Source: Hexactinellida sp. DTS-2022 (taxonomy: Eukaryota > Porifera > Hexactinellida). From it: 64,000 bases of DNA. The stretch covers positions 2,604,001-2,668,000 of the forward strand of contig JAPNXP010000012.1 of assembly GCA_028753945.1 (NCBI GenBank), written 5' to 3'. Shown here one piece after another: positions 12,083 to 21,889 of the stretch (position 1 is the stretch's first letter; the number at the start of each line of letters is the position of its first letter). The notes beneath the pieces are model-generated. The model saw only the letters and a program-made list of their open reading frames with translations. It searched no databases and had not been told where the DNA came from. Position numbers and translations under genes: made by a program.

Positions 12083-12475
12083 ACGAGTGTGAAGTTGACG
12101 CAGTATTCAACTGAGCACAGATCAAAATGAAAGTTGAGGCCCTTCCCATTATTGGATTTTGATAAAAATTACAGATATTAAGGAAGAGATACGAACGTTT
12201 ATGATTTTGGATTTAAAAAATATATTTTTTATTATTTTATACTTATATTTTTACATAATGAGTGAGCATTAAAAGAAAATTATTTTTGACAACATATTTT
12301 GGAAATTTAATTTAAAACATTGCATACATCTTTGTGACAATGGGACGTTTCTTATGCCAAAATATTTCAAAAAAATATCAACATTCCTATGAGATATAGC
12401 TTGGCAAAGTTGAACATGTGTTTACTTCAGATTATATACTATTCTTTTATTATCGAGTGAACAGCACAAGAGTTT
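12083..12475. repeat. Left long TIR of the 8.9-kb MULE
   Basis: This stretch pairs in inverted orientation with 20577-20969. Shared blocks include GCAGTATTCAACTGAGCAC, CAAAATGAAAGTTGAGGCCC, GGGACGTTTCTTATGCC and CATTCCTATGAGATATAGC. Differences are scattered point changes and small indels in A/T runs. Confidence 0.92.
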
Positions 12476-12537
12476 AACACAATACAATTGCTAGATTACA
12501 ACCACCAGATTGTGTGTTTATGTCACAGCTTATATAT

Positions 12538-13597
12538 GGGATCCAGTCAACTCGTACCTATTTCAACTCGTCCATAATTATTTAGTCAACTCGTACCTAT
12601 TTTTTTAGTCAACTCGGCCCTAGTATTTTTAGTCAACTCGTGCCTATTTTAGGCACTAATGGTCTTTATTTTTGGTCAACTCGTACCAATTTTTTTGGTC
12701 AACTCGTACATGTTATTTCGGACAACTCTTACGCGTACCTATTCTATAAGAACCTTGTTCATCAACTTATTCCCAATTTGATTAACTAATAACTTGATAT
12801 TAATATTAAATAATGAGATCGTTTTTATATAATGATGAGAAACAATAACATATTTATCATATATTATGATATCTAGCTAGATGAGTAGTTGAGCACATCT
12901 GTTTAATCCTTAATGACCTTTAGTTTTCCGGGAGTATATCTAATGTATACGACGTTTTTACAAATGGTACACGGTCAAAACTTTATGGTAGTTATAAATA
13001 TATTTTCTTCTGAACCCAAACTAAATTGCTTTTAGTGTTTTACCATCGACGTGAAATTTCATAACAAATGCTTGAAAACCGTCATGATACAATATTCCGT
13101 GATTTATAAGGCCAAATGTGCAATGCAAGAAGCAACAAATTTGAAATTTCTTCTCGAAAACTTGTCCATTCGGTTCCGGGAATTAGGGAAGCTCCATTTT
13201 AATCTCAAGTATCAGAAAATTTCATCGATTAACCGAATGGTGTTGTTTCCCACAAATTATTCATTGTTCTAAAGATTTTGAGAGGTAAACTTAAATTTAT
13301 ATAAGAAAGAAGGCTTGATCATTGCATTATATATGTATAGAAACACTATGGCTTGATATTAATTTACTCCTCTTATATATCCAAGTTTTTAACCATCCCC
13401 TAAATTTGGTTAACTAGTCAAGCCCCTGTTGTCCATTGACATAGTACAAATAAAAGTTGGTATTTGGGACGAGTTGATTAGGTACGAGTTGATATTTGGG
13501 ACGAGTTGATTAGGTACGAGTTGACTGGGACGAGTTGATATTTGGGGCGAGTTGATGTATGGTACGAGTTGAAATAGGTACGAGTTGACTGGTAATC
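12538..13597. mobile_element. 1.06-kb non-autonomous MULE-type element with CAACTCG arrays at both ends
   Basis: The exact 9-bp duplication CTTATATAT lies at 12529-12537 and 13598-13606. The ends read GGGATCCAGTCAACTCG and, in reverse, GGATTACCAGTCAACTCG, continuing into TACCTATTTCAACTCGT. Each end is a cluster of short direct copies of GTCAACTCGTACC with varied spacing (12544-12730 and, inverted, 13455-13592). The middle is AT-rich without a convincing gene. The 9-bp TSD and repeat-array TIRs resemble the MULE at 53001-54964, but the repeat words differ. It is nested inside the 8.9-kb element. Confidence 0.88.
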
Positions 13598-13873
13598 CTT
13601 ATATATAACAGCCACAACCAATTACAATTGGATGAAACCTGAACGTAGACTAAATAAATACCACACACTATTCTTGTTTAAATTCCTTCTATAAAACCTT
13701 GCGAAGATTTACTAATAATATTATAAATTTATTCTGCTCCACTAACCAACGAATATTATATTCATTCCCTATTGAAACGTTCAGAGCCCCAATGGATAAA
13801 GTTGATCAAGGTAAATTCGATTTTCAACTTTAATATCTATTTCAATATGGAGAATTATATCTTTAATCAATTA

Positions 13874-13974
13874 CAGTCAACTCCGCTTAATAGAGCCACC
13901 GGTTAATCGGTTTCTCCGCTTAATCGGGTCAAACAACCTGGTCCCGATGTGGCTCTATTAAGCGGAGTTGACTG
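13874..13974. mobile_element. 101-bp pogo/Tigger-type MITE
   Basis: A near-perfect foldback: CAGTCAACTCCGCTTAATAG at the left and its reverse complement at the right, with TA on both sides (13872-13873 and 13975-13976). It lies just upstream of the coding segment at 13978, apparently within an intron or leader. Confidence 0.9.
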
Positions 13975-13977
13975 TAT

Positions 13978-14622
13978 ATGTATTCAAAAGATTTACCCAT
14001 CGATTTAGCGATGTTTCTCGATTTTTGTAAAGCCAGAAACTTAAGCCCTGAAGCTTTAAAAGCCAGGTGTTCCGTCTCAAATTCGGTTTGGGGAAATTTA
14101 TCAATACACATTTTCGGAAGGAATAGGGCCAATTTAAGGAAAAGCTTATACCTCAAATGGAAGAATAATTCCCATAACATTTACAATAAGGTCAAAGAGT
14201 ATGATCTCAACTCAACTGTTTCCAACAATTTCCAGGTACGTGTTGGCTTAGATTTACTTTCCATTGAAAGTAGAACTTCCTTAATAAAGGAAACTATATT
14301 GAGAGATATTAGTGCTAGATTACAAGGAGATAACTTAACTAACAATTTACCAACCATGCAATTTGATTTAGCAAAATTTGAGTCAGATTTATTGCATTGT
14401 GATAATATTCTAATTATCTACTCTTCTGTTTGCTCTGAATTAGAATTATATGATAAATTCAAAAATAAATACTCAAAGATTCCCCTAGATTGTTACAATA
14501 ACCTAGGACAGCCATTATTTCACTCATTTATTAACTATGAATCAATATTATGGCTCGATGGCTATAATTTTTATGGGTTTAAAGGGCCAAAAGTTATTCC
14601 TGGGTTCTTACAGTTTTTTTAA
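13978..14622 (+). CDS. N-terminal protein segment of the 8.9-kb MULE, unknown domain
   Basis: A 214-codon open frame, the longest in the element. It has no domain I recognise. It contains SVWGNLSIHIFGRN and LYLKWKNN near residues 37-62. A similar pair of blocks (SVWGKLSITLYGKK and SLSSKWKLN) occurs on the minus strand at 21545-21450, in the sequence into which the element inserted. The assigned start is uncertain because the frame enters from the end of the MITE. An upstream ATG at 13791 (MDKVDQ followed by GT) could be a first exon spliced to the AG at 13987. The frame ends at a TAA at 14620. It may be a DNA-binding or accessory region of the transposase. Confidence 0.55.
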   Translation: MYSKDLPIDLAMFLDFCKARNLSPEALKARCSVSNSVWGNLSIHIFGRNRANLRKSLYLKWKNNSHNIYNKVKEYDLNSTVSNNFQVRVGLDLLSIESRTSLIKETILRDISARLQGDNLTNNLPTMQFDLAKFESDLLHCDNILIIYSSVCSELELYDKFKNKYSKIPLDCYNNLGQPLFHSFINYESILWLDGYNFYGFKGPKVIPGFLQFF

Positions 14623-16236
14623 CTTAGTCAATTTGAAGCATGTAAAGGATTTTAAGATTCGTTCAAGTTTACTGATAATCTCATTGAACAATGTTCGTTA
14701 ATACTCGTATGGTTAGCATCCGCACCAGAGCTATTTAGTGACTTAAATAATATATCAGTAAATAACTTATTCAACAAAATTATGTACTATTAACAAGCAA
14801 AGTGCTAAAAGATTTTGTTGTTTGGGTAGAGAAGTTAAACATTGATTTTGAAGAAAATGGTATAGAGGTTTTGGAATCAATTTACATAAGTTTATATTAG
14901 TAGACTAGAAAATAGGGCACAAAATTTAGCTTTAGAGGCAGCAGATGAAGTAGGAGAAATTGAAAATAGTGATAGTGGTCATATAGAATGTCCAATTTCT
15001 AGAGCAAATGAAAACAGCACTTGTGATACAATTTATTTTCAAACATTTGGCGAGTTTTATCTAGATAAGGCTGAATGGAATGCTATAAGTTATTTAGATA
15101 AGGATGATATAGATCATATGAAAACAGGTTGGACTAATGTAATAGCTGATAAGTTCTTTAAAATAAATTCGATTTGCGTACTGAAGTTTAAACATTTTTG
15201 GTTTAAGAAAAGGGATAGTAGGAAATTGAACTCTTCTTTTTTTCAAGCTTGGGAGTTTTCTAACTGTTGCTCAGTTACCTTTTCAATTAATAATGATATT
15301 GCTTCATTTGCTGATGATCTAATAGCTGTGCACTATAAATGTAACGGTCAACTTTCATCTGAACACAAAGATGATAAAACCATCCATGCACGTCACACTA
15401 CTTCGAAAAAAAGGGAAAACATGGGTGCAAAATTGATTCAAAACGCAGCAAGTAACATATTTCATCAGCAGTTTAGAAATGAGAACAATGTAGAGGCATT
15501 CTATAGAGGGAATTTCACTAATTTAATATACAGCAAACTTTAAGACGAATTAAGTCAGACGTTAAATCTTGAGAGAGATTTTCCAATGATGATTCTGTGG
15601 ATATTTGGGAAACTCAACAGTATTTCCGTTCGGTATTACCAGATAATCTGATACTGGGTTATGTCCAATATATTTCACAAGATACATTTATAATCCATTT
15701 ATATACAAAAAAGCAGATTGAAATATTGAAATTATTCAAAAATAACAACATCGTTATTAATATAGATGCAACTGGTCCATTATTAAAAGGCCACCAATGT
15801 GTAAAAAGTCGATCTATTACTATGCTCTTACACTACAACACCCTGTATACTGCACTAGTCCGCTTCCTGTTGCAGAAATGATCAGTAGTGATCATGGAAC
15901 TGCAGAGATCACCCATTTTTTGAATAAATGGGTATTAAGTTAACTATTAACTTGTAAGGCAAATCTATATAAGGGATTAAATATAGACCAAATTGAAATG
16001 GACCATAGCTGGCCCATAATGCACATCAAATGGTTAGCGTTTATAAACTGAGTATAGCACTATATTTGTGTAAATGTTGGGATATTGTAAGCGACAAAAC
16101 TAGCTTAACGCTACCACCAAGTAGTATTTTTGGAAAATTCGGAAATTTAAAAATCAATTAATTTTTATTTTAAATAATTGTAATACTTCGGAAGGTACAA
16201 GGAATCATTTCTAATTGATTTCTATATGATAGCGAA

Positions 16237-16399
16237 CATAGGCGTCAGAAATGGGCCCGCCCGGCCCGAAGGCTCCGGGGCCGCCCAAATCAATTCTGGG
16301 GCCGCTACATTCACGGCATCACTAACACAACTATGGGTCGGGTAGACCCTTCGGGCCGCCCGGCCCATGCCGGGTGGCCGGGTGGGTCCGACGCCTATG
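16237..16399. mobile_element. 163-bp GC-rich hAT-type MITE
   Basis: The ends are CATAGGCGTCAGAAATGGG and, in reverse, CATAGGCGTCGGACCCACC. The exact 8-bp duplication ATAGCGAA lies at 16229-16236 and 16400-16407. The interior is very GC-rich against an AT-rich background. Confidence 0.92.
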
Positions 16400-16704
16400 A
16401 TAGCGAAGATTGATTATACTTAGTTACATTACCTGTAACACCCCTTTGTTTCAGTTTTTCTTATTATATTTTTTTGTCAACATTTTCTCAAAATAATTAT
16501 TTTGACAAACTTCATCATCTTCAACAATTTTTAGCTCGGGGATCTATAAAGTTAGAAACTAACAAATTGGTATCTAGTTACTATACATATACATCAATAT
16601 TTTCGTGGAAGGATTTTCGAAAATAACTGATATTCTGAATTTTATAACATTTAATTTGTCAAAAAAGCTGGAATTTCGGCCAAAAGCGGCGGAAAATACA
16701 TTTA

Positions 16705-16888
16705 CAGGTAAACTTCCCAAAGCGGCACCTCCGAGTAGCGGCAACCTCCGAGAAGCGGCACAAAATCATTCTCCCGATGGGTGCCGCGTTGGGAGTTTTA
16801 CTTTACGAGCAACCTCCCAAAGCGGTAACCTCCGAGAAGCGGCACAAAATCATTCTCCCGATGGGTGCCGCTTTGGGAGGTTTACCTG
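16705..16888. mobile_element. 184-bp TA-target MITE with internal duplication
   Basis: The ends are CAGGTAAACTTCCCAAAGCG and, in reverse, CAGGTAAACCTCCCAAAGCG, with TA on both sides (16703-16704 and 16889-16890). A block of about 45 bp beginning ACCTCCGAGAAGCGGC occurs twice inside, so the right end appears partly duplicated. Confidence 0.9.
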
Positions 16889-18134
16889 TATAACCCAAAA
16901 TTCCGAAGAATATCATTTTATTGAATGATAACAATCGATAGGTTTATAGATACTATAGTTTTAATTGATTTCCCTATCTAATATTAATTAGATTCATAGT
17001 ATTATGGTTTTAGAAGAAATAGATTTGAAGTATTGTTTCCATAGCAACCAAAAACATGCATTTTATAGAATCTTGCTAGAAATATGAACGAAGTCATATA
17101 TGTTAGTTTCTAAAAATACATGCTATAGTAACCTATAGTTGGTGGGAGATTGTTTGATTTGATTGGACTATATGTGTAGACATGTTTCTAGCTTACCATA
17201 CAAATACTAATGGGTGGTAGCGTTAACCAAATTAACCATTCCAACTGTTTTGCATCTCTGTTGGGCACATATTATGCATCAAATAAGCTACAAATGGGAT
17301 AAGAAGTATAAATAGACAAAAAGGTAAAATACTTAGTGCTACATGCATTTGGTGCTATGGTAAAAAGTTGCAATATGGAAGAAATAAATCTTGTTTTTGA
17401 ATCTTTGTGTATTGTTCTGAACACTGAATTAATGTTGCCTCAGGATACTAAGAGCTTATTAGACTTAGAAGAATTAGTTAAGGGAGATCTCAAAATCTAT
17501 AGTTCAGAATGCTATTCTATTGATGATTACCCTGAAAATATTGAAAGTGATACTTATAGAAAAGTGTCTCCCTTTGGTAAATACTTTGAAGAATTGTACA
17601 TAAAAAGCCACCTTCAAATTTGTAGGATATAAAGTACTTGCAAATGATAAAAATGTATGCTATTATCCCAAAACACTTGAATATTTGTTAACTTATTATA
17701 TGCCATTGCTTCCTCTTTGGAGTGGTATTATACTAAGCAAAGTAAAAGTCAATGCTGTTTCAACTGATAGCAATGCACAAATTGAGAATTGGTTTAAAAT
17801 AGTAAAACACTCCATATGTAAATCCCAAATTAATATCAGAGTTGGTGATTTTGTACGTCACATTTTTGGACATATAGAAGATAGATTGGCTTCCTTTAAA
17901 TTCGCATTTCAACCAACGGCTCATAGAGTATTTAAGGCTAAGAAAAGAAAAAAGTTAGAGAGGTTAGTAACGAGGAAGAATCTATAGAAATTTGGCGAAG
18001 GAGGAAAATAAGAAAATAGTTACATTAATCCGATCACAAGTAAAGTAGCTGAAGTATTTGAGAAATTACAGGATTCAAATTTTGAGATCTACAGAATAAG
18101 GAATCCTTTAATTCCCAGACCAAAGAGAGTTAAG

Positions 18135-18839
18135 TTGGAAGAACCACTACCGATAAAAGCAAAGGAGATTGAGATTATAAGTGATTTGGATATAATTGCG
18201 CTTGGTACACTTGACATTATCTTACCACCTTCTAATCAACTCTCACTCTTAGGTCAGATTAATATTTGTAATATGTTAGAATTGCCTGTTGTAAATCCAA
18301 TATCTTGTAAGATTAATTTGGCTAGTAGCTGTAGTAGGAAAGATATCCATTTAAATCAATTAGTTCCATCTGTAACATTCAATATTCCAGGTGATGGAAA
18401 TTGTTTATCCTCAACTCTCTCATAAATAATTACAGGAAGCACTAGTTACAACTATAGAATGCGCAAGATAATAACTGACAACATAATGGGAAAATTAAGC
18501 CAAATTTGTTTGAAGTTCATACAGAATAAATTCCCACTTATATATCGCAACACCAGGGAGTATATAAGTAAATATAAAATGCATATTGACAAAACCTGGG
18601 GTGGAGACATTGAATTATTTTCGATGGCTTTATTAATAAACACAGATATATGGGTAAATACTACAGAAATGAAAAATAAATGGATGGTATATTCTGGAAA
18701 AGGAGCTAGTTTGGAGCAAATAATTGATGCCCCTCCAGCTAATGATGCTGGATCATACTATATAAAACATACAGTGGACCATTATGAACCGATATTGGAA
18801 TTACATCATCATATTACATCTGATAATTTATTAAATTAA
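18135..18839 (+). pseudogene. OTU-type cysteine protease domain of the 8.9-kb MULE, one in-frame stop
   Basis: One frame from 18135 to 18839, broken only by TAA at 18423-18425. Before the stop is NIPGDGNCLSSTLS, the OTU active-site box (D-G-N-C, Cys at about 18404). After it are IITGSTSYNYRMRK, WGGDIELFSMALL (the usual W-G...EL block) and VDHYEPILELHHH with the expected C-terminal catalytic His (about 18783). The same frame is also open upstream at 17685-17984 (transposase end), so transposase and OTU may have been one fused protein. OTU domains are deubiquitinase-like thiol proteases carried by several transposon classes, with unclear roles there. All catalytic positions remain, so the damage is small and probably recent. 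Confidence 0.8.
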
Positions 18840-19147
18840 TAGTATAAAAATAAAAATAACATAAAAAATAAAAAAAATAGAAATGTATCTATAAAAAGTA
18901 CAAAAAGAAAAAGTTACAAAAATTATATACATGTATAAGTTTTATCCATTAGACATGGTATTTATTATATTTGTTATCTACTTATATTCTGCATTAATAT
19001 ACTCTATAAAGGCACTGATTTTTTGGCATGACGTCAGATAAGCATCAATTAAATTAGCTATGTATTCTTTCTCAGTATTAAAGATTAAGGAAGTTTATTT
19101 AATTGAAATGTAATACTGATCTAATGCTACCCGAAGGATTTCAGCCG

Positions 19148-19650
19148 GCCTCCATCTTATCAAAAACCCTTTCTATCAATCGCCAATTCTTCTCAATCAA
19201 GAAAATATTAGTTATCTTACTGTTAAACGCATCCCCATCTTATAGTCCATTTACTACAAAAAGATGGATTATTCTTCAAACTATTCATCTTATCAAAAAC
19301 CCATTTCATCAATCAAAAATTCCCTTCAATCCTTAATATAATAGTTCTCTTTCTGTTAAACACCTTCCCAGCTTATATTTGATTTACTATAAACAACATC
19401 GATTTTCTAAAACTGTTCAGCTCATGCAAACCCATTTCATCAATCAACAATTCTCCTTAATCGTTAATATAATAGTTCTCTTTCTGTTAAACACCTGCAC
19501 AGCCTATAGTGCATCTACTACAAAAGATGGATTATTCTTCAAACTATTCATTTCATCAAAAACCCTTTCCATCAATTACCAATTTTTCTCAATTATAAAT
19601 TTACAAGTAATACTTCTCTTCATCTTAAATACAATTCAAGATTCAAACTG
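19148..19650. repeat. Four tandem degenerate units of about 133 bp
   Basis: The blocks CATCTTATCAAAAACCC, TTCTCTTTCTGTTAAACACC and TACAAAAGATGGATTATTC recur about every 130 bp from 19148 to 19650. They lie between the OTU region and the right TIR of the 8.9-kb MULE, on a C/T-rich strand. No coding role is evident. Confidence 0.75.
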
Positions 19651-19699
19651 GCAAAAAGATATCTTCATAACTATTTACATTAATAATATTGTATAATGC

Positions 19700-20576
19700 A
19701 CCACCTTAAAATCATTAATGTTCAGACTGGAATATTTATGGAAACAAGATACACAGAAGCATTATCATTAACATCAAACTGTAACAGATAGTCATCCTAT
19801 GATTATCTACTCAAACAATGAGACTTGGTATAGATTGATAAATTTCCCCCCAAATAAGACACTAGATCCTCAAATCTACGCTAGTCCTCAGCGCGGGTCG
19901 TATGCGGTTACTGCCCCGAAAAACACAGTGCAATAACAAAATCAACCGCATCTAGCTCACAATAACCAATCCGAAACCGCAGGTATTACTACGTTGAGTA
20001 TTATAGTAATTCAAAACCTAGATGGTGCTCAATTAAAATAGTAATATACTTGATTCAGTGACTCCAAATTCCTCTGAATAATTCTCTTGCAACTAATCCA
20101 CGCTAACCCACACCAACCTGCAAAAAAATCCGTAACCCGAACCCGCACGTCCCAAAATATTCAGATCCTTTGACCCGCAAGAACCCGCGGATTCCACGCC
20201 TATGACGTAGAAGCTAATCTACGCCAACCAAATTCGTGATATACATCTTCAAACAAGAGAATCATAAACTCTCTCTCTCTCCACTTCTGTCATCAAATAC
20301 ACCTATCTTACATACTAAAGTTAATATTACGTATATGTTTATTCTGTACGAAGTATTGTCTGTGAGGTATTGTGTATTAAAACATCAGTTTTCTTTGTAT
20401 GAAATAGCAGTAAATAATAATTTGGAGTTTTGAATGCAGTATACATGTTGAGCATAAAATATGAGAACTAGCCTGTATAAGTATAAATGATAATCGTAAA
20501 GACATATTGGAAAGGCAAAACTATAATAAACCATTATTGAATTGTCACCAAACAGATGAATATAGCTAGTTAATTA
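19700..20576. other. Right interior of the 8.9-kb MULE, no gene seen
   Basis: AT-rich apart from a patch at 19860-20220 that is richer in C and G, with words such as CCGCAGG and CCCGAACCCGCACG. That patch may be an old GC-rich MITE, but I found no paired ends. Confidence 0.4.
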
Positions 20577-20969
20577 AACAATTGTACAGTTCACTCGATA
20601 ATAAAAGAAATAGTATATAATCTGAAGTAAACACATGTTCAACTTTGCCAAGCTATATCTCATAGGAATGTTAATTTTTTTTTTGAAATATTTTGGCATA
20701 AGAAACGTCCCATAGTCACAAAGATGTATGCAAAGTTTTAAATTAAATTTCCAAAATATGTTGTCAAAAATAATTTCTATTAATGCTCACTCATAATGTA
20801 AAAATATAAGTATAAACAAATAAAAAAAATATTTTTTAAATCCAAAATCATAAGCGTCCGTATCTCCTCTTTGATATGTGTAATTTTTATCAAAATCCAA
20901 TAATGGGAAGGGCCTCAACTTTCATTTTGATCTGTGCTCAGTTGAATACTGCGCCAACTTTACACTCGT
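20577..20969. repeat. Right long TIR of the 8.9-kb MULE
   Basis: Inverted partner of 12083-12475, ending at ACTCGT immediately before the 9-bp duplication CAATTTCGC. Confidence 0.92.
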
Positions 20970-21889
20970 CAATTTCGCCTGATTAGTCGAATCTATTGCA
21001 TTTACTCAATTAGACAGCAGCTAAACATTTTCGAATGGTCGTGGAGTTTTTCATCCACTAGCATGATCTCGCTACAAACAAGCGGGCACTCTAGCTAGGT
21101 TGAAAATTTATTGCATCTAACCATAGACTATTATACAGTTTATGAATGACCAAAGAATGACTATCAGTCCTCCTTGTAAGAGGAGGATAAGCTATCTTTA
21201 GACATCAGAAAGTAAAGTTGGCAGTCAACTCAACCAAATGCCAATAAATCTAGAAATCTGTTATCCGTTACGTCCCGATGTAAACTATACAAACTGAAAT
21301 AGAACTCATTCAAATTCATCTTACTGAGCTCTATAGTGTCAGGATAAGAGTGAGAAGATATTAATTGAGTACTGAAATGCTCTAGTGCCAATTGAGATAC
21401 ATCAATGAGAATGATAGACTTACGCCTACTGACAATTTGCTTTACGAGATGCTGAAAGTTTCCTCTATTCAATTTCCATTTTGAGCTGAGAGAATCGAGC
21501 TTAGTAGCCTTGTTTTTTTCCATAGAGAGTAATTGACAATTTTCCCCAGACAGATTTGACTTATGTTAGTCTCCTATGTTCAAACGGCAAGGGTGCCCAA
21601 CTCGATCTAATTTCGGGCCACACTGGGTTCCTAAAATATTTATGGGGCCATATAGGCCAATTGATAAATTTAAATTTATATATGGAGAGATAAGTTGGGG
21701 AATCCAAGCGGGATTGGAACAGAAAAGGTTAAGAAACACATCTAAAATCATGACAGACTACATAAAATTATCAAAAATATTAAAGGCATTCAATTTTACG
21801 CGGTCCGAATGTTGGGCACACCTGTCTGACGGAATTGAAGTTATCAAGGCCGAGTTTCTGGAGAGCATCGACGAATTGCTCTATTGAAG
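20970..21889 (-). pseudogene. Right half of the older cousin gene, interrupted by a MITE
   Basis: Minus-strand reading, starting at the right: SIEQFVDALQKLGLDNFNS (about 21885-21830), then a hAT MITE (21588-21824), then SVWGKLSITLYGKK (about 21545), and in another frame KLDSLSSKWKLNRGNFQHLV and LIDVSQLALEHFS, to a stop near 21230. The SVWG-L-SI-G and SL--KWK blocks parallel residues 37-62 of the protein at 13978-14622, so this looks like the N-terminal part of an older, diverged element of the same family. Its continuation is on the other side of the inserted MULE at 12082. Multiple frame changes show decay. Confidence 0.5.
21588..21824 (-). mobile_element. hAT-type MITE, GGGTGCCCAAC family, copy 1
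   Basis: The ends are CAAGGGTGCCCAAC and, in reverse, CAGGTGTGCCCAAC. The flanks TCAAACGG and TCTGACGG match at 6 of 8. It is the same family as 28282-28530, in opposite orientation: both share GGCCTATATGGCCCC or GGCCTGAATGGACCC blocks and an AGATGTGTTTCTTAACC block. Confidence 0.85.

Larger units (their letters stand above)
16109..17222. mobile_element. 1.1-kb TTAA-target element (piggyBac-like, non-autonomous)
   Basis: TTAA lies at 16105-16108 and 17223-17226. The ends are CGCTACCACCAAGTAGTATT and, in reverse, CGCTACCACCCATTAGTATT. Removing the element and one TTAA restores an uninterrupted transposase reading frame. There is no transposase inside; it holds two later MITEs (16237-16399 and 16705-16888). 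TTAA duplication is typical of piggyBac, but the terminal bases are not the usual CCC. Confidence 0.82.
14640..17987 (+). pseudogene. MULE-like DDE transposase core, broken
   Basis: Fragments in order: 15118-15543 (no recognised motif); 15597-15881 with NIDATGPLLKGHQ (first acidic residue, about 15768); then, in shifted frame, YYYALTLQHP, LPVAEMISSDHGT and ITHFLNKWV (15830-15940); MDHSWPIMH (about 16000, candidate second Asp); CWAHIMHQISYKWDKKYK (about 17255, a C-x2-H block as in MULE transposases); 17336-17632; and QIENWFKIVKHSI (about 17780, candidate catalytic Glu), ending in a Lys-rich tail at 17987. Deleting the TTAA element (16109-17222) gives one open reading through KTSLTKLTIPTVLHLCWAH, confirming one original gene. 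Frame changes near 15820 and 17640 and several stops make it inactive. The MULE assignment rests on motif order plus the TSD; a related DDE clade is possible. Confidence 0.65.
12083..20969 (+). mobile_element. 8.9-kb Mutator-like element with transposase and OTU domain
   Basis: The outer ends are ACGAGTGTGAAGTTG and, in reverse, ACGAGTGTAAAGTTG. The inverted repeats extend about 390 bp (12083-12475 and 20577-20969). An exact 9-bp duplication, CAATTTCGC, lies at 12074-12082 and 20970-20978; long TIRs and a 9-bp TSD are Mutator hallmarks. Plus-strand coding segments run from an N-terminal protein (13978-14622) through a transposase-like core (15118-17987) to an OTU-type protease domain (18135-18839). 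Later insertions inside it are a second MULE-type element (12538-13597), a TA MITE (13874-13974) and a TTAA element (16109-17222) that itself contains two MITEs. It is large for the class and appears inactive through stops and insertions. Confidence 0.9.

Noticed and set aside
13051..13272. 73-codon plus-strand frame inside the small MULE-type element
   Set aside because: No motif, AT-rich composition and no related copy in the window; not supported as a gene.
21230..21523. Minus-strand frame considered as the missing second BRCT of the MDC1-like gene
   Set aside because: Only a loose F-F-L-L spacing fits. The upstream part matches the MULE N-terminal protein blocks instead, and there is no BRCT Trp.
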